The notes under the pieces are model-generated. The model searched no databases. It was not told where the DNA came from and saw nothing but the letters and a program-made list of their open reading frames with translations. Below are positions 1 through 5,697 of a stretch of 6,848 nt of DNA, piece by piece. Origin of the DNA: Alphaproteobacteria bacterium UBA998 (lineage in GTDB: Bacteria; Pseudomonadota; Alphaproteobacteria; Rickettsiales; UBA998); contig DBAY01000006.1 in assembly GCA_002291925.1 (NCBI GenBank), positions 1 to 6,848 on the forward strand, in the 5' to 3' direction. Made by a program: the position numbers and the translations under genes. Positions within the stretch are counted from its first letter, which is position 1. Every line of letters begins with the position of its first letter.

Positions 1-2533
1 CGCCGCAGATGCCGAGCTTGAGGTCATGGCGGGTCTTGCGGCCGCGTTCGGCGGCAAGTTGGATGAGTTCGCCCACCCCTTCCTGATCGAGCGTCACGAA
101 CGGGTCCTGCGCCACAATGCCGCGCTTCTTATACACCTCGATGAAGTTCGCCGAATCATCGCGCGATAAGCCGAAGGTGGTCTGCGTCAGGTCGTTGGTG
201 CCGAAGCTGAAGAACTCGGCGGACTGCGCGATCTCGCCCGCTTTTAGCGCAGCGCGGGGCAGCTCGATCATGGTGCCGACCAAGTAGCGGATGGAGGCAC
301 CGGCTTCCTTCATCACGGTCGCGGCTATGTCGTCCACGTCGGCTTTCAGGATGCGCAGTTCCTCATGGCTCATCACCAGCGGGATCATGATTTCCGGAAT
401 CACCGCGTCGCCGGTGGATTTCATCACCTGCGCGGCGGCTTCGAAAATCGCGCGCGCCTGCATGCGATAGATTTCCGGGTAGGTGATGCCCAAGCGGCAG
501 CCGCGATGACCGAGCATTGGGTTTGATTCCTTCAGCGCGTGGCTGCGCTCACGGATGAATTCCATTGTGACGTTCGCGGCCTTCGCCACTTCCGCCATCT
601 CGGCCTCGCTGTGCGGCAGGAACTCGTGCAACGGCGGATCGAGCAGGCGAATGGTTACCGGCAGGCCCTTCATGATGCTGAAGATGGCCGCGAAGTCCTC
701 ACGCTGCATCGGCAGCAGTTTTTCCAGCGCCTGCTCCCGCTGATCCTTCGTTTCCGAGAGAATCATCTCGCGCATCGCGGTGATGCGGGAGGCATCGAAG
801 AACATATGCTCCGTACGGCAGAGGCCGATGCCTTCCGCGCCGAAGCGGCGGGCGGTCTCGGCGTCGAGCGGGGTCTCCGCGTTGGCGCGCACATGCAGCG
901 TGCGCACTTCGTCGGCCCATTCCATCAGCTCGGCGAAATCGCCGGAGAGGTTCGGCTGGATGGTCGGCACTTCGCCCAGCATCACTTCGCCGTTGGTGCC
1001 GTTGATGGTGAGAATGTCGCCCTCGGTGAGCGTATGGCCTGCGATCTGCAGCGTGCCTTTTGTGTAGGAGATGATGAGGTCGCCCGCGCCGGAGACGCAG
1101 GGCTTGCCCATGCCGCGCGCCACCACGGCGGCGTGCGAGGTCATGCCGCCGCGTGCGGTGAGGATGCCCTCCGCCACATGCATGCCGTGAATGTCTTCCG
1201 GCGAGGTCTCGATGCGCACCAGCACGACGCGCTCGCCCTTCTTCGCCATTTCCTCGGCGCGGTCGGCGGAGAACACCACCTTGCCGCACGCCGCCCCTGG
1301 CGAGGCCGGTAAGCCGCGCGTCAGGATGGTTTTCTTGGCGTTGGGGTCGAGCATCGGGTGCAGCAATTGATCCAGCGCCTGCGGCTCGACGCGCAGAATG
1401 GCCTCATCGCGCGTGATCAGCCCTTCTTTCACCATGTCGGTGGCAATGCGGATGGAGGCCGCCGCCGTGCGCTTGCCGTTGCGCGTCTGGAGCATCCAGA
1501 GCTTGCGGTTCTGCACGGTGAACTCGATGTCCTGCATATCGCGGTAATGCGTCTCGAGCTTGTCGAACACGTCGATGAGCTGGCCGTATACATCCGGCAT
1601 CACCTCTTCCATGGCGGGCAGGTCGGAGTCGCCTTTGGAGGCGATGGTCAGCGGCTGCGGGGTACGGATGCCGGCCACCACGTCCTCGCCCTGCGCGTTG
1701 ACGAGGTATTCACCGTAATACTCGCGCTCGCCGGTGGAGGGGTTGCGCGTGAAGGCGACGCCCGTGGCGCAATCATCGCCCATATTGCCGAACACCATCG
1801 CCTGCACGTTGACGGCGGTGCCCCAGCTTTCGGGGATGTTGTGCAGGTTGCGGTAGGTGATGGCGCGCGGGTTCATCCACGAGACGAACACCGCCCCGAT
1901 GGCCCCCCAGAGCTGCTCATGCACATCCTGCGGGAACGGGCGGCCCAGTTCCAGCGCCACGCGGTCTTTGTACATCTCGACGAGTTCTTTCAGATCGTCG
2001 GCGGTGAGTTCCGTGTCGAGCATGATGTCGCGGTCACGCTTCATCTCTTCGAGCATTTCCTCGAAATGGTAGTGATCCACCTCCAGCACCACGTCGGAAT
2101 ACATCTGGATGAAGCGGCGGTAGCTGTCATACGCAAAGCGCGGGTTGCCAGACTTGCGCGCCAGCCCCTCGACGGTGACGTCGTTCAGGCCGAGGTTCAG
2201 CACGGTGTCCATCATGCCCGGCATGGAGGCGCGGGCACCGGAGCGCACGGAGACCAGCAGCGGGTTCTCCGCATCGCCGAAGCGGTGACCAACGGCGTTC
2301 TCGATTTCGGCCACGGCGGCATTTACCTGCTCTGTGAGGGCGTCCGGATACTGGCGGTTATTGGCATAAAAGCCGACGCAGACATCGGTGACGATGGTGA
2401 ATCCCGGCGGCACCGGCAGGCCGAGCGCGCACATCTCAGCGAGGTTGGCACCCTTGCCACCCAACAGGTTCTTCATGCCCGCGCGGCCTTCCGCCTTGCC
2501 GTCACCAAAACTATAGACGTGCTTTTCCGCCAT
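1..2533 (-). CDS. ppdK: Pyruvate, phosphate dikinase, C-terminus cut by the window edge
   Basis: This cytosolic enzyme interconverts ATP, pyruvate and phosphate with AMP, PEP and pyrophosphate. Translating the minus strand gives 844 codons that match the family from end to end. The order is the ATP-grasp region (SVRSGARASMPGMMDT at residues 95-110, E337 and Q349 in the nucleotide site, QTRNGKR at 349-355), then the swivelling phosphohistidine domain (GGMTSHAAVVARG, phospho-acceptor H467), then the PEP/pyruvate TIM barrel (R573 in LCRTEHMFF, GTNDLTQ with N780). The catalytic C843 of GICG lies at bases 5-7, so only about 45 residues are missing. H467, R573 and C843 are each offset by +12 from the Clostridium symbiosum enzyme as I recall it (H455, R561, C831), so no internal indel disturbs this part. 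T465, two residues before H467, is the position phosphorylated by PpsR/PDRP-type regulators in related enzymes. I chose the ATG at 2533 because MAEKHVYSFG aligns with known N-termini and has a good ribosome site. An in-frame ATG at 2572 would add 13 residues. Confidence 0.97.
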   Translation of the reverse strand, partial: MAEKHVYSFGDGKAEGRAGMKNLLGGKGANLAEMCALGLPVPPGFTIVTDVCVGFYANNRQYPDALTEQVNAAVAEIENAVGHRFGDAENPLLVSVRSGARASMPGMMDTVLNLGLNDVTVEGLARKSGNPRFAYDSYRRFIQMYSDVVLEVDHYHFEEMLEEMKRDRDIMLDTELTADDLKELVEMYKDRVALELGRPFPQDVHEQLWGAIGAVFVSWMNPRAITYRNLHNIPESWGTAVNVQAMVFGNMGDDCATGVAFTRNPSTGEREYYGEYLVNAQGEDVVAGIRTPQPLTIASKGDSDLPAMEEVMPDVYGQLIDVFDKLETHYRDMQDIEFTVQNRKLWMLQTRNGKRTAAASIRIATDMVKEGLITRDEAILRVEPQALDQLLHPMLDPNAKKTILTRGLPASPGAACGKVVFSADRAEEMAKKGERVVLVRIETSPEDIHGMHVAEGILTARGGMTSHAAVVARGMGKPCVSGAGDLIISYTKGTLQIAGHTLTEGDILTINGTNGEVMLGEVPTIQPNLSGDFAELMEWADEVRTLHVRANAETPLDAETARRFGAEGIGLCRTEHMFFDASRITAMREMILSETKDQREQALEKLLPMQREDFAAIFSIMKGLPVTIRLLDPPLHEFLPHSEAEMAEVAKAANVTMEFIRERSHALKESNPMLGHRGCRLGITYPEIYRMQARAIFEAAAQVMKSTGDAVIPEIMIPLVMSHEELRILKADVDDIAATVMKEAGASIRYLVGTMIELPRAALKAGEIAQSAEFFSFGTNDLTQTTFGLSRDDSANFIEVYKKRGIVAQDPFVTLDQEGVGELIQLAAERGRKTRHDLKLGICG

Positions 2534-2540
2534 TACCGGT

Positions 2541-2546
2541 TCCTCT
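2541..2546 (-). promoter_or_regulatory. Ribosome binding site supporting the ppdK start at 2533
   Basis: The minus strand reads AGAGGA seven bases before the ATG at 2533. A competing site, a GGGGG run at about 2579-2585, stands seven bases before the in-frame ATG at 2572. Both starts are therefore physically possible. Family alignment favours 2533. Confidence 0.55.
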
Positions 2547-2656
2547 TTGAATGCTGCGTTGCAGTTTGCCATCGTGTTTCCCCCTTTAAATAGTGCGGCC
2601 GGAAATGCCAATGAAATTTACGAACCGCGTATCAATTTTGGAGCGGTTTTGCTGTT

Positions 2657-2738
2657 GTCATCCTGCGAGGCGTAGCCTGCGCAGGATCTCCCTCATGATA
2701 CCAGGAGATTCCGGGCTCGCTTCGCGTCCCGGAATGAC
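2657..2738. repeat. Cloverleaf-like palindromic intergenic element (82 bases)
   Basis: GTCAT at 2657-2661 pairs with ATGAC at 2734-2738 and closes three hairpins lying side by side. The first pairs 2661-2667 with 2680-2686, with an inner stem of 2668-2671 and 2675-2678. The second pairs ATCTCC (2686-2691) with GGAGAT (2704-2709). The third pairs ATTCCGGG (2708-2715) with CCCGGAAT (2728-2735). The shape and the GTCAT...ATGAC ends resemble short dispersed palindromic repeats of alphaproteobacterial intergenic regions; that is recall and has not been searched. It begins 10 bases after the glyS stop codon. Neither strand has a T-run after a stem, so it is not a canonical terminator, though it could stabilise or process the glyS mRNA end. 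Confidence 0.8.
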
Positions 2739-2748
2739 GAGAGCGCTA

Positions 2749-4947
2749 TCACCCCTCAATCTTCTCAAAACTCGCCACCGTATCCAGCATTGAGCGAATG
2801 GCGGAAAGCAGGCTCAAGCGGTTGATGCGCAACGCAGCATCGTCCGCGTTCACGGTGACCTTGTCGAAGAACGTATCCACCGGCACGCGCAGCGCGGCGA
2901 CGGCCTTCATGGCGTCACCATAACGCTCGGCCTGCATGGCGGGCTCCATCGCGGCGCGGCAGGTGGCGAGGGCTTCGAACAGCGCCTTTTCGTCATCCTG
3001 CTGGAGCATCTCTTGCTGCGCCGCAGCATGGTAGGTTTTGCCGTCCTTCTTCTCTTCCTTGGCGACGATATTGCTCGCGCGCTTGTAGGCGGTGAGCAGG
3101 TTCGCGCCGTCTTCGGTGCCGAGAAACTCCTGCAGCGCCTTCGCGCGTGCGACAAGGCGCACGAGATCATCTTCCCCGCCCTGTTCAAACACTGCGGTGA
3201 TGACATCATGACGCACACCCTGATCCTTCAGCATCACTTTCAAGCGGTCGGCAAAGAAAGCGAGCAAATCGGTAAGCAGCGCGTCTTTCTTCTGGCCGCT
3301 TTTCTCAAGTACGCTGGCTGAATAAGCTGAGAGCGTCGTGCCCAACACCTGCATCAGCGGCAGGCGGAGGTTATTCTCCAGCACGATGCGGATGATGCCG
3401 AGCGCGGCGCGGCGCAGGGCGAACGGGTCCTTGGAGCCGGTGGGTTTCTCCCCGGCCGCGAACAGGCCCACAAGGCTGTCCAGCTTGTCAGCAAGCGAGA
3501 CGCAGATGGCGACCTTGCTGGTCGGCACGTCATCTTCGGCCCCGGCGGGTTTGTAATGGTCGCGGATGGCGTCGGCGACGTCGGCGTCCTCACCCTGCGC
3601 GGTGGCGTAATAGCGGCCCATGACGCCCTGCAATTCCGGAAATTCGCCGACCATACCGGTGACCAGATCGGCCTTGGCCAGTTGCGCGGCGCGGCCAACT
3701 TTCGCGGCATCGGCTTTCACGTAGTTATTCAGTTCCAGCGCCAGTGACTGGATACGCACCGCCTTCTCCGCCATGCTGCCGAGCTTGGCGTGGAACAGCA
3801 TGCCGTCCAGTTTTTTCGCCCATTCGGCGAGCGGGGTCTGACGATCCTGATTCCAGTAGAACTTGCCGTCCTCCAGACGCGCCTTCAGCACGCGCTGATT
3901 GCCATGCACGATGGCCTTGCCGCCATCGCGGGCGGGCATGTTGGCAACCAGCAGGAAGCGGTTGGAGATACTCCCCCCCTGCGGGGGAGTCGAAACCGCG
4001 TCCGCGGTTTCGGTGGGGGGTAATGCACCCGCGCCCGCGAAAGCACCCCCCACCAAATCCGCCTGCGCCGGATTTGGCTCCCCCGCAAGGGGGGAGCGGG
4101 AGGATTGCAGCGCGAAATATTTCTGGTGATGGCGCATCTCCAGCACCAGCACTTCCGGGGGCAGATCGAGATATTCTTTTTCAAAGCCGCCCGTGGACAC
4201 GGCGGGCCACTCGACAAGGCCGGTGACTTCCTCCAGCAGGCGCTCATCGCGGCGCAGCGCGAGCCCTTCGCGCTTGGCGGCTTCCTCGGCGAAATTGAGG
4301 ATGGTCGCCTTGCGCTTGGCTGCATCGGCGATCACATGCGCCTTCTCCAGCGCGGCCTCATACTCGCGCGGATGCGAGAGCGTGATGGCCTCGCCGCTCA
4401 GGAAGCGGTGACCGTAGGTGATGTTGTTCGAAGTCAGATGGCCGAACGACACCGGCACCACCTCGCCTTCTAGCAGGCAGCAGATATTCTTCAGCGGACG
4501 CACCCACGTCATCGCATGCGCGCCCCAACGCATGGATTTCGGCCAAGGGAAATCGCGCAAGGCGCCTTCCACGATGCCCGTCAAAGCGGCCTTCGTCGGC
4601 TGGCCCTTCTGCTCGACCACGGCGAAATAGAACATCTCGCCCTTGATATCGCGCTGTTCCAATTGCTCCACCGTAAGGCCCACGGAACGGCAGAAGCCGT
4701 CCACAGCCCCGGCAGGCGCGCCGACCTTCGGGCCCTTGCGCTCGGAAGAAAGGTCTGGCTGCTGCGTTGGTAGGCCGCTCACGCGCACGGCGAGGCGGCG
4801 CGGGGTGACGAATTTCTCGATGCCGGAGAAAGCCAGCCGCGCCTCGCTCAGCGCCGACTCAATGCGGCGCGCCAGATCGTCGATGGCCGCGGTCTGCATC
4901 CGCGCCGGGATTTCCTCGGAAAACATTTCTAGCAGGAAATCAGCCAT
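2749..4947 (-). CDS. glyS: Glycine--tRNA ligase beta subunit, with an in-frame repeat insertion
   Basis: This is the beta subunit of the alpha2beta2 bacterial glycyl-tRNA synthetase. It binds tRNA-Gly and is needed for aminoacylation, while the alpha subunit (glyQ, in the same operon) holds the catalytic core. The 732 residues carry the family landmarks in order: the N-terminal MADFLLEMFSEEIPARM, EMRHHQKYF (270-278), KADLVTGMVGEFPELQGVMG (425-444), SKDPFALRRAALGIIRI (505-521), and the C-terminal anticodon-binding region with YKRASNIVAK (621-630) and FFDKV...LRINRLSLL (693-714). Residues about 284-326 are extra: a Gly/Ala/Pro-rich stretch between HHQKYFALQSS and NRFLLVANM, encoded by a 126-base hairpin element. 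Without it the protein would be about 690 residues, the usual length. The reading frame is intact, so I infer the protein is functional. The ATG overlaps the end of panD by 8 bases and has only a weak ribosome site, which suggests coupling. It ends in tandem stops, TGA TAG. Confidence 0.97.
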   Translation of the reverse strand: MADFLLEMFSEEIPARMQTAAIDDLARRIESALSEARLAFSGIEKFVTPRRLAVRVSGLPTQQPDLSSERKGPKVGAPAGAVDGFCRSVGLTVEQLEQRDIKGEMFYFAVVEQKGQPTKAALTGIVEGALRDFPWPKSMRWGAHAMTWVRPLKNICCLLEGEVVPVSFGHLTSNNITYGHRFLSGEAITLSHPREYEAALEKAHVIADAAKRKATILNFAEEAAKREGLALRRDERLLEEVTGLVEWPAVSTGGFEKEYLDLPPEVLVLEMRHHQKYFALQSSRSPLAGEPNPAQADLVGGAFAGAGALPPTETADAVSTPPQGGSISNRFLLVANMPARDGGKAIVHGNQRVLKARLEDGKFYWNQDRQTPLAEWAKKLDGMLFHAKLGSMAEKAVRIQSLALELNNYVKADAAKVGRAAQLAKADLVTGMVGEFPELQGVMGRYYATAQGEDADVADAIRDHYKPAGAEDDVPTSKVAICVSLADKLDSLVGLFAAGEKPTGSKDPFALRRAALGIIRIVLENNLRLPLMQVLGTTLSAYSASVLEKSGQKKDALLTDLLAFFADRLKVMLKDQGVRHDVITAVFEQGGEDDLVRLVARAKALQEFLGTEDGANLLTAYKRASNIVAKEEKKDGKTYHAAAQQEMLQQDDEKALFEALATCRAAMEPAMQAERYGDAMKAVAALRVPVDTFFDKVTVNADDAALRINRLSLLSAIRSMLDTVASFEKIEG
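3971..4096. repeat. Five-hairpin palindromic element inserted in frame within glyS
   Basis: This 126-base block is almost wholly self-complementary. Its stems are CTCCCCC/GGGGGAG (3971-3977 with 3983-3989), a perfect 10-bp stem with a 2-base loop (3991-4000 with 4003-4012), GGTGGGGGG/CCCCCCACC (4012-4020 with 4046-4054) enclosing a small CGCG hairpin, CCAAATCCG/CGGATTTGG (4053-4061 with 4069-4077), and CTCCCCC/GGGGGAG (4078-4084 with 4090-4096). The layout is symmetric, with matching outer hairpins and a central arm. Its length is exactly 42 codons and it contains no stop in the glyS frame. It lies where other GlyS proteins have a short loop. I see no flanking target duplication. Confidence 0.9.
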
Positions 4948-5296
4948 GATGTTTGACCTTGTTGTTCGCGTCCATCAGCACCACGCGGGGCTGGAAGGTT
5001 TTTGCTTCCTCCGCGTCCATCGACGCAAAGGCGCAGATGATGACGAGGTCACCCTTCTGCACCAGACGCGCCGCGGCGCCGTTCACCTGAATCTCGCCAC
5101 TGCCCGCTTTGCCCTCGATGGCATAAGTGGTGAAGCGCGCGCCGTTATGGATGTTCAGCACATCTACCTGCTCATAGGGCAGCAACCCCGCCGCATCCAT
5201 CAGGTCGCGCGCGATGGTGATGGAGCCCTCATAATGGAGGTCCGAATTCGTCACCGTTGCCCGGTGCAGTTTGCATTTGAGGAGGGTGAGGTTCAT
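4940..5296 (-). CDS. panD: Aspartate 1-decarboxylase (pyruvoyl enzyme)
   Basis: PanD decarboxylates L-aspartate to beta-alanine, a precursor of pantothenate and coenzyme A, in the cytosol. The 118-residue proenzyme keeps the E. coli numbering of every key residue I can check: K9, H11, the self-cleavage site G24-S25 within LHYEGS (S25 becomes the pyruvoyl group), R54, Y58 in TTYAI, and VNGAAA with N72. Its length is slightly shorter than the E. coli protein (126) because the C-terminal tail is shorter. The ATG shares ATGA with the stop of the upstream four-helix-bundle gene and follows a strong ribosome site. Its own stop overlaps the start of glyS by 8 bases. PanD has no functional link to glycyl-tRNA synthesis, and its place between glyQ and glyS is unusual. 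Confidence 0.97.
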   Translation of the reverse strand: MNLTLLKCKLHRATVTNSDLHYEGSITIARDLMDAAGLLPYEQVDVLNIHNGARFTTYAIEGKAGSGEIQVNGAAARLVQKGDLVIICAFASMDAEEAKTFQPRVVLMDANNKVKHHG

Positions 5297-5697
5297 GCGA
5301 CGTCCTCCAGAGAGGATTCAGGATTGAGGGTTCGGGATTCAGGTTTTAGCGATTTTCGTAAGCCGTTTAGCATCCGGCCAATCTCGCTGCTTAGAAGCAA
5401 TAGCGGTTCAAGTGCATCTTTGGGAAGCATGTCATGTTCATGAGCAAGAAGGAGATGCGTTTCTGCCTCGGCAAGAGAACTATAGGCAATATTCAAAAAC
5501 CGAATGTAATCCCCCGTTGTCGAGCGGGCATGTCCCTCGGCAATGTTGGCTGCCACAGAAACTGCGGAACGCTTCAGCTGGCTGCTAAGTCCGTACTGCT
5601 CATCTTTGGGAAAACCCGTCGTGGCAAAATAGACTGCTTTTGTAAAAGCCATCGCCTTTTGCCAGACCATCAGATCTCGATAACTTCTCACGCTCAC
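5293..5697 (-). CDS. Four-helix-bundle protein, 23S rRNA intervening-sequence (IVP/S23) family
   Basis: The 134-residue product matches the small helical family first seen encoded in 23S rRNA intervening sequences and related to the Avd accessory protein of diversity-generating retroelements. The landmarks are YRDLMVWQKA (6-15), FPKDEQYGL then SQLKRSAVSVAANIAEG (29-55), and a third helix with FLNIAYSSLAEAETHLLLA (67-85). A fourth helix runs to about residue 117. Its molecular role is unknown. No reverse transcriptase, template/variable repeats or rRNA lie in the window. I chose the GTG at 5697: it shares GTGA with the glyQ stop, follows a GGAAGG ribosome site, and gives the usual family N-terminus. 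A GTG at 5691 is possible. The tail (KPESRTLNPES, from 118) is translated repeat arm. Hand counts over 5401-5520 and 5581-5640 give 84 GC in 180 bases (47%), against 40 of 60 in panD at 5041-5100, which points to foreign origin. Confidence 0.85.
   Translation of the reverse strand: MSVRSYRDLMVWQKAMAFTKAVYFATTGFPKDEQYGLSSQLKRSAVSVAANIAEGHARSTTGDYIRFLNIAYSSLAEAETHLLLAHEHDMLPKDALEPLLLLSSEIGRMLNGLRKSLKPESRTLNPESSLEDVA
5303..5308 (-). promoter_or_regulatory. Strong ribosome binding site of panD
   Basis: GGAGGA on the minus strand stands six bases before the panD ATG. It lies just outside the repeat arm at 5311-5343. This implies that the panD signal predates the insertion of the four-helix-bundle cassette and was left intact by it. 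Confidence 0.75.
5311..5343. repeat. Left terminal inverted repeat of degenerate 7-base units
   Basis: On the plus strand, after AGA, the units read GGATTCA, GGATTGA, GGGTTCG, GGATTCA and a final GG. It encodes part of the C-terminal tail of the four-helix-bundle protein. It matches the reverse complement of 5710-5742 at 26 of 33 positions by hand count, with the outer 12 bases identical. Confidence 0.85.

Noticed and set aside
1358..2593. Long plus-strand open frame (411 codons), with another at 539-1312
   Set aside because: Both lie antisense to the clearly real ppdK frame. The products are His/Arg/Ala-rich in the way antisense frames of GC-rich genes are, and show no recognisable family.
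2573..2656. Promoter for ppdK in the glyS-ppdK spacer
   Set aside because: A TTGATA-like box exists on the minus strand, but no convincing -10 lies at the right spacing. The AT-rich TATTTAAA stretch near 2587-2594 pairs only with a TTGGCA at too short a spacing.
2657..2748. Intrinsic terminator of the glyS transcript
   Set aside because: The stems are strong but no T-run follows them on the minus strand.
2593..2793. Plus-strand ORF of 66 codons over the glyS-ppdK spacer
   Set aside because: It is largely the cloverleaf repeat read through (CHPARRSLRRISL...), runs into the antisense of glyS, and has no homology I can recognise.
3971..4096. Intein, intron or sequencing artefact in glyS
   Set aside because: It is too short for an intein and has no splice motifs. 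The exact 42-codon open length and ordered palindromes fit a repeat insertion better than an error.
5293..5697. Diversity-generating retroelement, suggested by the Avd-like fold
   Set aside because: No reverse transcriptase, template repeat or variable repeat target is present in the window.
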